From assembly GCA_016934555.1 (NCBI GenBank), contig JAFGSS010000034.1, positions 1 to 45,754 on the forward strand: a stretch of DNA of 45,754 nucleotides. The letters run 5' to 3'. Both the position numbers and the translations under genes were made by a program. Position 1 is the first letter of the stretch, and each line of letters begins with the position of its first letter. The stretch is from Acidobacteriota bacterium (GTDB lineage Bacteria > Acidobacteriota > UBA6911). The notes beneath the pieces were generated by a model that saw only the letters and a program-made list of their open reading frames with translations, searched no databases and was not told the origin of the DNA. Of this stretch, positions 27,679-36,482 are shown one piece after another.

Positions 27679-27706
27679 AGTATCATATGCCCGCCGAGCA
27701 AGTCAA
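27679..27706 (-). promoter_or_regulatory. Promoter for the tol-pal operon
   Basis: On the minus strand, TTGACT (27701-27706) and GATACT (27679-27684) with a 16-base spacer. Transcription would start near 27672, giving a leader of about 32 bases to the proposed tolQ start. Confidence 0.55.
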
Positions 27707-27792
27707 TGCCTTTGCCCGGAGTCGCGGGCGGGGTCGCCCGCGCTTTTCGCACGCCGGGCGCCGGTACAGCCGGGGGCGGAAAAAAGGTTGTT

Positions 27793-27821
27793 TTGATTGT
27801 CGCGGGGCCGTTTAATACAAT
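27793..27821 (+). promoter_or_regulatory. Promoter for the recN operon
   Basis: TTGATT (27793-27798), a 17-base spacer and TACAAT (27816-27821). The predicted transcription start is near 27828. No LexA-type box was recognised nearby. Confidence 0.6.
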
Positions 27822-27830
27822 GGGCGGTGC

Positions 27831-27859
27831 CCCCCCCGGCGCCGACGGCGCCGGGGGGG
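27831..27859 (+). repeat. 13-bp all-GC hairpin at the predicted 5' end of recN mRNA
   Basis: Seven C plus GGCGCC (27831-27843), loop GAC, then GGCGCC plus seven G (27847-27859). It begins about three bases after the predicted transcription start and ends 14 bases before the GGAAGG ribosome-binding site (27874-27879), leaving that site free. Confidence 0.7.
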
Positions 27860-27887
27860 CTCCAAACTCTTTCGGAAGGTCCGTGCG

Positions 27888-29618
27888 ATGCTGCAATTGC
27901 TCAGAATCCGCAATTTTGCGCTGATCCGCGAGCTGGAGATCGAGTTCGGGGCCGGGCTCAACCTTTTAACGGGGGAGACCGGATCGGGCAAATCGATCCT
28001 GGTGGACGCGCTGGGGCTGCTGCTCGGCTCCCGCTCCTCCGTGGACTATGTCCGATCGGGGTGCGACGCCGCCGTCGTCGAGGGGATTTTCGACCTCCGG
28101 GGGCGGCAGAAGGTCCGCTCTCTCCTGAGGGAGGCGGGGTTCGACACGCCCGGGGAGGAGCGGCTGCGGATCCGGCGCGAAATCTCCGCGTCGGGGCGCA
28201 ACCGGATCCATGTGAACCAGAGCCTGGCGACGCTCGGGTTCCTGAAGACGATGGGGGGCGCGCTGGCCGATATCTGCGGGCAGCAGGAACAGCGTTCGCT
28301 CCTCGACCTTGCGACCCACCTCGCGTGGCTCGACGATTTCGGGGGAAACGCCGAGCTGCGCCGGCAGGCGGCCGCCCTCTACCGCAGGCTGCGCGACGCC
28401 GCCCGGGAACTGGAAAAGGTGGAAACGGGGGAGGTGGAGAGGGCGCGCCGCATCGACATCCTCCGCTTTCAGGTCGAGGAGATCCGCAGGGTCGATCCCC
28501 GTCCGGGTGAACGGGAGGAGCTCGAGAACGAGCGCACGCTCCTGTCCAACCGCGAGCGGATCCTCGAGCGGGCGGCGGGGATCTATCGCCTGCTCTACGA
28601 GGGGGAATCCCCGGTCCTCGGGGGGTTGGCCCAGCTCGGGCGCCTGCTCGGCGAGCTGGACGCGCTCGACCCCGCCTGGGCCGCGCACCGCGCCCCGGTC
28701 GAAGAGAGCCGTTACCGGCTGGAGGATCTGGCCTACGCCGCGAGGGACTGCGGCTCGCGGAGCGATTTCAGCGCCGAGAGGCTCGAGGAGGTCCACCAGC
28801 GGCTGCAGGCGCTCGACACGCTCGCCAGGAAATACGGCGTCTCCTGCGAGGAGATCCTGGCCTCGGGCCGCCGGTGTGCCGCGGAACTGGAGGCGCTCGA
28901 ATCGGCCTCCGGTTCCGCCGGGCGCCTCCGGGAAGAACTCGCCCGGGCCCTCGATGCCTACGCCGCGCTCGCCCGCACCCTCTCGGAAAAGCGCCGGCGG
29001 GACGCCGCACTGCTCGAGCAGAGGATCCGCGCGGAATTCGGGGCGCTGGCGATGGACCGCATGCGGCTCGAGGTGCGCTTTCACCCGGCCGGGGAAGGGG
29101 GCGGAGGGGGGAGGATTCCCGCGGGGTATGGACCTCGGGGCATGGACCGGGTAGAGTTCTGGATAGCGCCCAACGAGGGGGAGGAGATGCGGCCCCTCGA
29201 GACTATCGCCTCCGGCGGGGAGCTTTCGCGCATCCTGCTGGCGATCCAGTCGCTGTGCGGCGGCGCCCGCGCGGGAAGGACCCTGGTGTTCGACGAGGTG
29301 GACGCCGGAATCGGCGGGCGCGTGGCGGAGGCGGTGGGAAAGCGCCTCCGGGACCTGGCCCGCTCGAACCAGGTGCTGTGCGTCACGCACCTGCCGCACA
29401 TCGCCGCCTTCGCCCACCACCACTACCGCGTCTGCAAGGAGAGCGCCGACGGGAGGACCGAAACCGCGGTGCTCCCGCTCGAAGAGGGGGCGCGCGTGGA
29501 GGAACTCTCCCGGATGCTGGGCGGGGAGACGATCACCGAAAAGACGAGGCATTACGCCCTCGAGATGCTCGAACGCTCCCGGCCGCTGCCAAAGGAGTCG
29601 ACTGCGAAAGCGCCATGA
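27888..29618 (+). CDS. recN: DNA repair protein RecN
   Basis: SMC-like ATPase that holds DNA ends together during double-strand-break repair. The 576 aa match the family. The N-terminal head begins LLRIRNFALIRELEIEF with Walker A GETGSGKSI (29-37). A long helical middle (~150-390) forms the coiled coil. The C-terminal head carries the ABC signature ASGGELSRILLAIQ, Walker B TLVFDEVDAGIGG and CVTHLPHIAAFA. The ATG is supported by GGAAGG eight bases upstream. miaB overlaps its stop (ATGA). Confidence 0.96.
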   Translation: MLQLLRIRNFALIRELEIEFGAGLNLLTGETGSGKSILVDALGLLLGSRSSVDYVRSGCDAAVVEGIFDLRGRQKVRSLLREAGFDTPGEERLRIRREISASGRNRIHVNQSLATLGFLKTMGGALADICGQQEQRSLLDLATHLAWLDDFGGNAELRRQAAALYRRLRDAARELEKVETGEVERARRIDILRFQVEEIRRVDPRPGEREELENERTLLSNRERILERAAGIYRLLYEGESPVLGGLAQLGRLLGELDALDPAWAAHRAPVEESRYRLEDLAYAARDCGSRSDFSAERLEEVHQRLQALDTLARKYGVSCEEILASGRRCAAELEALESASGSAGRLREELARALDAYAALARTLSEKRRRDAALLEQRIRAEFGALAMDRMRLEVRFHPAGEGGGGGRIPAGYGPRGMDRVEFWIAPNEGEEMRPLETIASGGELSRILLAIQSLCGGARAGRTLVFDEVDAGIGGRVAEAVGKRLRDLARSNQVLCVTHLPHIAAFAHHHYRVCKESADGRTETAVLPLEEGARVEELSRMLGGETITEKTRHYALEMLERSRPLPKESTAKAP

Positions 29619-30976
29619 CAAGGAAATACCTGATCGAAACCTTCGGATGCCAGATGAACGAGCTGGATTCGGAAAAAATCGCCGGCGTCCTGGATCGTGC
29701 CGGTTACGAGGAGGCGGCCGGTCCCGAATCGGCCGACGTGATCGTGCTCAACACCTGCAGCGTCCGCGACAAGGCGGTGCAGAAGGTCTACGCGCGCCTC
29801 GGCGAGTTCCGGCGCCTGAAGCGGGAGCGTCCGGGCCTCTGCGTCTGCGTCGCCGGGTGCATGGCGCAGCTCGAACCCGCGCGCATCCTCGCGCGGGCGC
29901 CTTGCGTCGAGGTGGTGGCCGGCCCGCAGAAGGGGCTGCTGCTGCCCGAACTGATCGAGCGCGCCCGGACTTCCGGCGGGAGTGTCGTCGCCCGGAGGGG
30001 CGAACCGTCCGCCGAACCGGCCGAAACCCCCTATATCCGCCGGCGCAGCACCTACAGCGCGTGGGTCACCATCAGCGAGGGGTGCAGCCGCCGCTGCTCC
30101 TTCTGCGTGGTGCCGCTTGCCCGGGGGCCCGAACGGCCGCGCCCCAGCCGCCGCATCCTCGAGGAGGTGCGGGCGCTGGCGGCCGAAGGATACGTCGAAA
30201 TCATCCTGCTCGGGCAGACGGTCAACTCCTACCGGGACCGGGAGGCGGGCGTCGGTTTCGCGCGCCTGCTCCGGGAGGCGGCCGCGGTCCCCGGCATCCG
30301 GCGCATCCGCTTCACCTCCCCCCACCCGGGCGATTTCACCGACGAGCTGCTCGAGACGATGGTCTCCTGCCCGGCGGTGTGCAACCAGATCCACCTCCCG
30401 GTTCAGTCCGGGTCCACGCGCGTCCTCAGGACCATGCTGCGCGGCTACACGCGCGAGCGTTACCTGGACATCATCCGGAAGATCCGTGCCGCCGCACGCC
30501 CCATCGCCATCTCCACGGACCTGATCGTCGGCTTTCCGGGCGAAACCGAGCGGGACTTTGAGGATACCCTCACCCTGCTCGATGAGGTACAATACGACAG
30601 TGCCTTTTCCTTCAAATATTCCCCGCGCCCGGACACCGCGGCCCTCGGCCTCGAGGACGATGTCCCGGACGAGGAGAAGGGAAGGAGGCTCACGCTTCTT
30701 CAGGAGCGGCAACGGCAGATTCAATCTGCCCGAAATTCCCGCTACGTGGGACGGATCGTGGAGGTTCTGGTCGAGGGGAAGGCCCGCAGCCGGATGGCCC
30801 TGGCCGGCCGTACCTCCGACAACCGGATCGTGAATTTCGACGGCCCCGTAACCCCGCCCGGCTCCTTCGCCGAGGTCGAAATCACCGGGTTCGGGCCCAA
30901 CAGCCTGAAGGGGGTCCGGGTCCTGCAGGCCGGGACCGTCCGCCAGGCTCACCCGCCCGGAATGGAGGGAATATGA
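29615..30976 (+). CDS. miaB: tRNA-2-methylthio-N6-dimethylallyladenosine synthase MiaB
   Basis: Radical-SAM methylthiotransferase adding a 2-methylthio group to i6A37 in tRNAs reading UNN codons. It has 453 aa in three domains. The N-terminal UPF0004 domain has cluster cysteines Cys12, Cys48 and Cys82 (in IETFGCQMNELDSE, LNTCSVRD and AGCMAQ). The radical-SAM core has Cys157, Cys161 and Cys164 (GCSRRCSFCVVP). The C-terminal TRAM domain (~375-440) includes VEVLVEGKA. The N-terminal GCQMN and the Leu-Gly-Gln-Thr-Val-Asn-Ser-Tyr stretch (LLGQTVNSY) favour MiaB over RimO or MtaB. It is translationally coupled to recN and to the following gene. Confidence 0.95.
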   Translation: MTRKYLIETFGCQMNELDSEKIAGVLDRAGYEEAAGPESADVIVLNTCSVRDKAVQKVYARLGEFRRLKRERPGLCVCVAGCMAQLEPARILARAPCVEVVAGPQKGLLLPELIERARTSGGSVVARRGEPSAEPAETPYIRRRSTYSAWVTISEGCSRRCSFCVVPLARGPERPRPSRRILEEVRALAAEGYVEIILLGQTVNSYRDREAGVGFARLLREAAAVPGIRRIRFTSPHPGDFTDELLETMVSCPAVCNQIHLPVQSGSTRVLRTMLRGYTRERYLDIIRKIRAAARPIAISTDLIVGFPGETERDFEDTLTLLDEVQYDSAFSFKYSPRPDTAALGLEDDVPDEEKGRRLTLLQERQRQIQSARNSRYVGRIVEVLVEGKARSRMALAGRTSDNRIVNFDGPVTPPGSFAEVEITGFGPNSLKGVRVLQAGTVRQAHPPGMEGI

Positions 30977-31464
30977 AGGAGATCGAATTCAAGATAAAGG
31001 GGCTGATGATGGACCCGCTGACCAACGCCCCCATCGTCGTGCTCCAGGAGGCGTCGAGCGACACGCTCCTTCCCATCTGGGTCGGTATTTTCGAGGCCAA
31101 CGCCATTGCCCTCGAGATCGAGAAAGTCGACACGCCGCGCCCCATGACGCACGACCTCATCAAGGGGCTCCTGGGCCACCTGGACGTCAAGGTGACCAAG
31201 ATCGTGGTAACCGAACTCAAGGACAACACCTTCTATGCCCTGATTTTTCTCGACGCGGGAGGGAGGGTGATCACGGTCGACTCGCGCCCGTCGGACGCCA
31301 TCGCCCTGGCGCTGCGCACCCAGTCCCCCATATTCGTCACGGACGAGGTGCTGGCCAAATCCTCGAGCGCCTCTTCGGAGTCCGCCGAGCGGAGCACTCC
31401 CGAGGACATCCGCAAATGGCTGGAAAACCTCAATCCCGAGGATCTGGGCAAGTACAAGATGTAG
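30973..31464 (+). CDS. Bifunctional nuclease (BFN/DUF151) family protein
   Basis: Small cytoplasmic protein of the BFN family, whose plant and bacterial members have been linked to DNase/RNase activity; function in this organism is unknown. The 163 aa carry the conserved core LPIWVGIFEANAIALEIE, PRPMTHDLIKGLL and the acidic DSRPSDAIALALRTQSPIFV. The C-terminal ~40 residues are charged and end ENLNPEDLGKYKM. It overlaps miaB (ATGA), the last gene of the recN-miaB unit. The distance to lptFG is 142 bases and includes an AT-rich region, so lptFG probably has its own promoter. Confidence 0.9.
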   Translation: MKEIEFKIKGLMMDPLTNAPIVVLQEASSDTLLPIWVGIFEANAIALEIEKVDTPRPMTHDLIKGLLGHLDVKVTKIVVTELKDNTFYALIFLDAGGRVITVDSRPSDAIALALRTQSPIFVTDEVLAKSSSASSESAERSTPEDIRKWLENLNPEDLGKYKM

Positions 31465-31511
31465 GCCCGAGCGGGGGGGCGCGCAATTCGGACCCATCCA
31501 GGCTAGTTGAC

Positions 31512-31525
31512 ATAAGATATCTTAT
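31512..31525. promoter_or_regulatory. Perfect 14-bp AT palindrome, possible operator
   Basis: ATAAGATATCTTAT directly abuts a TTGACA (31507-31512). It is striking in a GC-rich genome. No -10 is found at normal spacing from the TTGACA, so it may be a repressor site rather than a promoter part. Confidence 0.4.
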
Positions 31526-31577
31526 CAGAAGTTGAGCCGGGAGAGGGCGGAGTGGCTCCGGATCAGCTTAAACCATT

Positions 31578-31595
31578 GTATTGCAATACTATAAA
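31578..31595 (+). promoter_or_regulatory. 12-bp palindrome and TATAAA box before lptFG
   Basis: The palindrome GTATTGCAATAC (31578-31589) is followed at once by TATAAA (31590-31595). Transcription from this box would start near 31602, only about five bases before the lptFG ATG, which also lacks a Shine-Dalgarno. The -35 region is poor, so an activator or leaderless start is possible. Confidence 0.35.
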
Positions 31596-31606
31596 ACAAG
31601 CAGTCC

Positions 31607-33925
31607 ATGAACCGGATTAACAAGCTTCTCCTTCACGCCATCGCCGCGCCCTTCGCCATTGCGCTGGTGGTCCTGACCTTTGTCGTCACGGCGCGCGAGT
31701 TCGGTTCGCTGGCCGAACTGCTCCTGTCCAGGAGCGCCTCCCTCGGTGTCCTTGCCAGGATCGCGGGTTCGATCCTCCCCGCCATTCTCATCTTTTCCCT
31801 GCCGCTCTCCTTTCTGATCGGGGTGCTCGTCGGCATGAGCGGGCTTTCGGGCGAAAGCCAGGTGCTGGCGCTTCGGGCCTGCGGCGTCCCCCTCCGGCGC
31901 CTGCTCGTCTTCATCCTGGTCCTGGGCGGCCTCGTCGGCGCCGCCACCGCGGCGCTCTCGCTCTGGGTCATGCCGCGCACCAACGACTGGCGCCGCCAGG
32001 TGGTCGCGGAGATCGAACTGTCGGCCGGGACCACCCGCATCCAGCCGAGGGTGTTCTACGAGGACATCCCGAAGATGGTCGTGTACCTTGACGACGTGAG
32101 CGCGGACCGGCAGCGCGGGAGCCGCATTTTCCTGGCCGACAGCACCGATCCCCGGGCTCCCAGGGCCATCGTCGCCAGAAGCGTCCTCTGGATGGCGGAT
32201 GCGGCCGACCGTTCGATGCAGCTGCACCTCGAACAGGGGGCCAGCTATGCCACCGACCCGGAGCATCCGGACCGGGACAACGTAAGTCATTTCAAATCAA
32301 CAGATATATCCATAGAACTGAAGAAGCGGGACCCGGTCGGGGCCCGCCCGGCAAAGGTCGAAGAGCTGGGCAGCTTCGAACTCCTGCGGCGCGCCATGAC
32401 AGACGGAGCGAATTCAAACGTTAAGGAATTACTTGAAATACATCGTCGAATTGCACTTCCTTTAACAGTTATACCATTTGCGCTCCTGGGCCTTACGCTC
32501 GGGGTCAGCAACCCGAAATCGGGGCGTACCTTCGGTCTGGCCCTCAGCCTCCTGGCGGTGATCCTCTTCTACATGCTCTTTTTCAACGGACTCCGCCTGG
32601 CGGGGGTCGGCAGGATCCCCCCCTGGATGGGGGCCTGGGGCGCCAACATCCTCCTCACCCTGGCCGGCTGGATGCTGCTCGGGAGGATGGAAAAGACCTT
32701 CGGACTGGGTCACTGGCTCGGGCGCCTTTCCTCCCCCCTGCTCCCGCGCCGGCGCCCGGGAGCCCCCCCGGGCCGCCTCGTCAGCATGGACTACGCGCTG
32801 CTGAAGTGGGCGGGGCGCGCGGTGCGGCGGCTGTTCCCCCGCATCCTGGACCTTCACATGCTCCGCGGCTTCTCGGGCTTCTTCCTCTGGTCCCTGGCCT
32901 CCTGCGCCTCGCTCTTTCTGCTCCTGACCCTGTTCGAGTTGATGGACGACGTCATCAAGAACGGCATCCCGACCCTCTCGGTCCTGGATTACCTCTTCTT
33001 TCTTACACCGCAGATCCTGATGTTCGCCATCCCGGTTTCGGTGCTCCTCGGCATCCTGATCCACTTCGGAATCCTGGAAAAGAACTCGGAGATCACGGCG
33101 CTCAAGGCCGGGGGGTGGAGCCTGTACCGTCTGGCGGTGCCGATCCTCGCGGCCGCCTGCGTGCTGTCCCTGGGCCTCTTCGTGCTCCAGGATTACGTAC
33201 TCCCCTACGCCAACGACCGGCAGGACGGGCTGCGAAACACCATCCTGAACAAACCGCCCCGCAGCGCGCGCCGGCTGGAGCGGAAATGGATCCTCGGCGA
33301 GGGGGGCAGGATCTACAACTACGAGTATTTCGACGAAAACAAGGATGCCTTCGTGGACCTCAACGTCTACGACGTGGACTTCGACGCGGTCCGCATCCGG
33401 CGCCGGATCCACGCCTCGAGCGCCCGGATCCGACCCGACGGCTTCTGGACCCTGACCGACGGATGGAGCCGAAACTACGATGCCGGCGAATCCGCCTTCG
33501 AGACCATCCGCACGGCGACGGAGCGTTTCCCGGAAAAGGCCTCCTATTTCAAGAGGGAGATTTTCTCGCCCCGCGAGTCCTCCAAGCTGACCTACCTGGA
33601 GCTGGCGCGCTACATCCACTACCTAAAGCAGGCGGGCTACAACGCCATGGAACTGCAGGTGGAACTGCACAAGAAGGCGTCCTTTCCCCTCAGCTGCCTG
33701 GTCATGGCGCTCGTGGGAATCCCCTTTTCCTTCGCGGCGGGCAACCGGGGGGCGTTTTTCGCCATCGGCATCAGCGTCGCCATCGCCATAGCCTATTGGG
33801 GAGTTTCGGGGGCGTTCGAGGCGATGGGGGCCTACGGGATCCTGCTGCCGATGCTCGCGGCCTGGGCCCCCAACCTTCTCTTCGGCGCCGCGGGATGCAT
33901 CCTCTTACTGAAGCTCCGCACCTGA
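31607..33925 (+). CDS. Fused LPS export permease LptF-LptG
   Basis: Inner-membrane permease of the LPS transport machine, working with LptB, LptC and LptA. Most bacteria encode LptF and LptG separately; here one 772-aa protein carries both. The first half (~1-375) is YjgP-type: N-terminal helix, a periplasmic beta-jellyroll around 120-260, then ALPLTVIPFALLGLTLGVSN and further helices. A linker near 380-393 leads to the second half (~394-772), with FLFFLTPQILMFAIPVSVLLG, the EKNSEITALKAGG coupling region, another jellyroll and SFPLSCLVMALVGIPFSFAAGN. There is no Shine-Dalgarno before the ATG at 31607. Codons ~225-240 and ~264-291 are unusually AT-rich. The gene ends four bases before the convergent xerD stop. 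Confidence 0.92.
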   Translation: MNRINKLLLHAIAAPFAIALVVLTFVVTAREFGSLAELLLSRSASLGVLARIAGSILPAILIFSLPLSFLIGVLVGMSGLSGESQVLALRACGVPLRRLLVFILVLGGLVGAATAALSLWVMPRTNDWRRQVVAEIELSAGTTRIQPRVFYEDIPKMVVYLDDVSADRQRGSRIFLADSTDPRAPRAIVARSVLWMADAADRSMQLHLEQGASYATDPEHPDRDNVSHFKSTDISIELKKRDPVGARPAKVEELGSFELLRRAMTDGANSNVKELLEIHRRIALPLTVIPFALLGLTLGVSNPKSGRTFGLALSLLAVILFYMLFFNGLRLAGVGRIPPWMGAWGANILLTLAGWMLLGRMEKTFGLGHWLGRLSSPLLPRRRPGAPPGRLVSMDYALLKWAGRAVRRLFPRILDLHMLRGFSGFFLWSLASCASLFLLLTLFELMDDVIKNGIPTLSVLDYLFFLTPQILMFAIPVSVLLGILIHFGILEKNSEITALKAGGWSLYRLAVPILAAACVLSLGLFVLQDYVLPYANDRQDGLRNTILNKPPRSARRLERKWILGEGGRIYNYEYFDENKDAFVDLNVYDVDFDAVRIRRRIHASSARIRPDGFWTLTDGWSRNYDAGESAFETIRTATERFPEKASYFKREIFSPRESSKLTYLELARYIHYLKQAGYNAMELQVELHKKASFPLSCLVMALVGIPFSFAAGNRGAFFAIGISVAIAIAYWGVSGAFEAMGAYGILLPMLAAWAPNLLFGAAGCILLLKLRT

Positions 33926-33929
33926 CGCT

Positions 33930-34817
33930 TCAGGCCCTCGGGTGGTATTTGCGGTAGACGCGCTTCAGGCGCTCGCGCGTGATGTGGGTATAGATCTGCG
34001 TCGTCGAAATATCCGCGTGCCCCAGCATGACCTGGACGGAGCGCAGATCGGCGCCGTTTTCGAGCAGGTGGGTGGCGAAACTGTGCCGCAGCATGTGGGG
34101 GGAGAGGGTTTTCCGGATCCCGGCCCGGCGGCCGCACTCGCGTACTATTTTCCAGAAGCCCTGCCGCGTCATGGCGCCCCCGCGGCGGGTGACGAACAGA
34201 TAGGGGCTCCGGCGCTTCCCGAGGATCGCCGGCCGTGCCTTCCGCACATACTCCCTCAATTGATCGAGCGCGGCCGCACCGACCGGGACGAGACGCTCCT
34301 TGTTCCCCTTGCCCGTGCAGACGAGGACGCCCAGATCGAAATCGATTCCGGCTAGCGCCAGCCGGACCAGCTCGCTGACGCGCAGCCCCGAGGCGTAGAG
34401 CGTTTCGAGCATCGCCCGGTCGCGGCTCCCGCGGGGGGTCGCGGCGTCGGGCGCGCACAGCAGCGCCTCCACCTCGGTGCGGTTGAGAAACCGGGGGAGC
34501 GGTTTGCGGGCGCGGGGGGTCTCGAGGTGTTCGGTGGGATCCGCCTCGATGATGCGGTCCCCCACAAGGAAGCGGTAGAAGCCGCGGATGGCGTTGCACG
34601 CCCGGGCGGTGGAGCGCGGACTCAGCCCCCCGTCGAGCAGGCGCTCCATCCAGCGGGCGAGGTCGTCGTGGGAGAGGGTCTCCGGCTCCCGGCCGTACTC
34701 CCCGGCAAACGCATACAGCTTTCCGAGGTCGCGGGCGTAGGCGGCGACGGTGTTGTCCGCCAGGCCCTTTTCCACCCGCAGGTAGGCCGTAAATTCACCG
34801 ACCAGGTTCCGGTTCAT
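33930..34817 (-). CDS. xerD: Tyrosine recombinase XerC/XerD family
   Basis: Resolves chromosome dimers at dif sites with a partner recombinase. From the ATG at 34817 it has 295 aa. The N-terminal SAM-like domain (~1-90) starts [20 protein letters not shown]. The catalytic domain has all six active residues: Arg146 (GLRVSELV), Lys170 (TGKGNKER), His240 and Arg243 ([12 protein letters not shown]), His266 ([10 protein letters not shown]) and nucleophile Tyr275 (IYTH). The chromosomal XerD type is favoured by length and by SHDDLARW-like and LPRFL motifs, but XerC cannot be excluded. It overlaps murJ by four bases and shows no phage genes nearby, arguing against a mobile integrase. Confidence 0.88.
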   Translation of the reverse strand: MNRNLVGEFTAYLRVEKGLADNTVAAYARDLGKLYAFAGEYGREPETLSHDDLARWMERLLDGGLSPRSTARACNAIRGFYRFLVGDRIIEADPTEHLETPRARKPLPRFLNRTEVEALLCAPDAATPRGSRDRAMLETLYASGLRVSELVRLALAGIDFDLGVLVCTGKGNKERLVPVGAAALDQLREYVRKARPAILGKRRSPYLFVTRRGGAMTRQGFWKIVRECGRRAGIRKTLSPHMLRHSFATHLLENGADLRSVQVMLGHADISTTQIYTHITRERLKRVYRKYHPRA

Positions 34818-36430
34818 CGTCCCTTGCGCCGGAAACCGCCCGCCAGGCGGGTCATTTCCCCGGCTTCCTCCACTCTGAACAGCCCGAGCAGCGGCACGAG
34901 CACCGCCAGAGCCGCCATTATGGCCGCCCCGAGGCGAAAAAGCAAAGGGAGGGCGCCGGGGCCCGGCAACACGAGCCCCGCCGCCCCGTGAACCGCCAGG
35001 GCTATCCCCCCCATCGCCGCGGAGGCGAGCGCGATGCGGAGGCAGGCGCCCCCGGCGCCCTCCTTTCCGCGGGCGGTCCCCCGGGGGAGGATGCGCCCGA
35101 GATGGCGCGAGAGCAGCGCGAAATGGAGCCACGAGGAGAGCGAGGTGGCCAGCGGCAGGCCCAAAAACCCGAGGGGCCGGATCAGCAGGAAGCTCAGGGC
35201 GATCTTGACCGCGACCGCCACAAGGCTCAGGCGGACCGGCGTCTTCGTGTTTTCGAGCGCATAAAAGGCCGGCGTGAGGATCTTCACGGCGGAAAATGAA
35301 AAGAGACCCAGGGTGTAGAAGAGGACGACGCGGCTCGTCGCCAGCGTGTCCGCCTCCAGGAAGGCCCCCCGCTGGTACAGGAGCTGCACGATCTCCCCGC
35401 GGAAAAGGAGGAGGCCGGCCGTGGCGGGAAAGAGGAGGCAGGCCGACAGCCTCAGCGCGGAGCCGAGCGCGGGCCCGATGCGGTCGCGCATGCCGCGTGC
35501 GGCGAACTCCGAGACCGCCGTCATGGTCGCGGTCGCCACGGCCACCCCGATGAGGCCTATGGGGAGCTGCATCAGCCGGAATCCGTAGCCGAGCCAGGAC
35601 ACGGGGCCGTCGCCGTAAAGGGAGGCGAGCTGGCTGTCGACGACGATGCTGATCTGGGTGGCCGAGAGGCCGAGGACGGCGGGGAGCGCCAACCGCCCGA
35701 TGGCGCCGAGATCCGGGTCGGAAAACCCGAAATCGAGGCGGAAGCGGTAGCCGAGCGCCCGCGTCGGCGGGACCATCACCAGGAACTGGCCGGCGCCCCC
35801 GACGACGGCGCCCACGGCCATGGAGACGATGGGGTCGAGCCCCCAGCCCGGCATCAGGGGGCTGAGCAGGACCGCGGCCAGGATGCAGGAGACATTGAAG
35901 ACCGAGGACGCCAGCGCCGGGAGAAAAAAGCGGCCGCAGGCGTTGAGCACGGCCATGCCCACGGAAGCCAGGGACACCGAGAGGAGGAAGGGGGACAGGA
36001 TGCGCGTCATCTGGGCCGTCAGCTCGAACTTTGCCGGGTTGTCCCGGAATCCCGCCGCCAGCATCCAGACCATTCCCCGGGACCCGAAGTAGATGCCGAG
36101 CGTGACGGCGCCCAGGATGAGGAGCAGCGCGCTGACGAGGCGGTTGACCAGGATCCAGGCCCCTTCCCTCCCCCCCCCTGTCAGGCGCCGGATGAAGGCG
36201 GGCACCAGGGCGGCCGAGAGTACTCCCTCGGCGAAAAGGTCCCTCAGCATGTTGGGGATCCGGTAGGCGATGTAGAAGGCGTCGGTGAAGGAGCCGGCGC
36301 CGAAATAGCGGGCCAGGACCATCTCGCGCACCAGCCCCAGGACCCGGCTGATGGCGATGGCGGCGCCGATGCTGCGCGTCCGGTGCGGGATGTCGGCGCC
36401 GGGCGGGACGGGTGTCGCGTCACTGTTCAC
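34814..36430 (-). CDS. murJ: Lipid II flippase MurJ
   Basis: MOP-superfamily protein moving lipid II across the inner membrane for peptidoglycan synthesis. I place the start at the GTG at 36430 because AAGAGG lies five bases upstream and the length (538 aa) is then typical; upstream ATGs would overlap the divergent lpxD start. The sequence contains [40 protein letters not shown] and [16 protein letters not shown], the standard MurJ N-terminal signature, and about 14 hydrophobic segments. It is divergent from lpxD with a gap of about 50 bases and followed directly by xerD. Confidence 0.93.
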   Translation of the reverse strand: MNSDATPVPPGADIPHRTRSIGAAIAISRVLGLVREMVLARYFGAGSFTDAFYIAYRIPNMLRDLFAEGVLSAALVPAFIRRLTGGGREGAWILVNRLVSALLLILGAVTLGIYFGSRGMVWMLAAGFRDNPAKFELTAQMTRILSPFLLSVSLASVGMAVLNACGRFFLPALASSVFNVSCILAAVLLSPLMPGWGLDPIVSMAVGAVVGGAGQFLVMVPPTRALGYRFRLDFGFSDPDLGAIGRLALPAVLGLSATQISIVVDSQLASLYGDGPVSWLGYGFRLMQLPIGLIGVAVATATMTAVSEFAARGMRDRIGPALGSALRLSACLLFPATAGLLLFRGEIVQLLYQRGAFLEADTLATSRVVLFYTLGLFSFSAVKILTPAFYALENTKTPVRLSLVAVAVKIALSFLLIRPLGFLGLPLATSLSSWLHFALLSRHLGRILPRGTARGKEGAGGACLRIALASAAMGGIALAVHGAAGLVLPGPGALPLLFRLGAAIMAALAVLVPLLGLFRVEEAGEMTRLAGGFRRKGR

Positions 36431-36442
36431 TACGGCCTCTTC

Positions 36443-36472
36443 TTGACGGATGCGGGCCTCTAAGTCTACCAT
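36443..36472 (+). promoter_or_regulatory. Promoter candidate for lpxD
   Basis: TTGACG (36443-36448) and TACCAT (36467-36472) with an 18-base spacer. Transcription would start near 36479, about four bases before the lpxD ATG at 36483, implying a leaderless or nearly leaderless message. The -10 overlaps the alternative ATG at 36471. Confidence 0.4.
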
Positions 36473-36482
36473 GTCCCTCGCC

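Noticed and set aside
33930-34817. Mobile-element integrase
   Set aside because: The recombinase is coupled to murJ and has no attachment repeats, phage genes or tRNA nearby; length and N-terminus fit chromosomal XerC/D.
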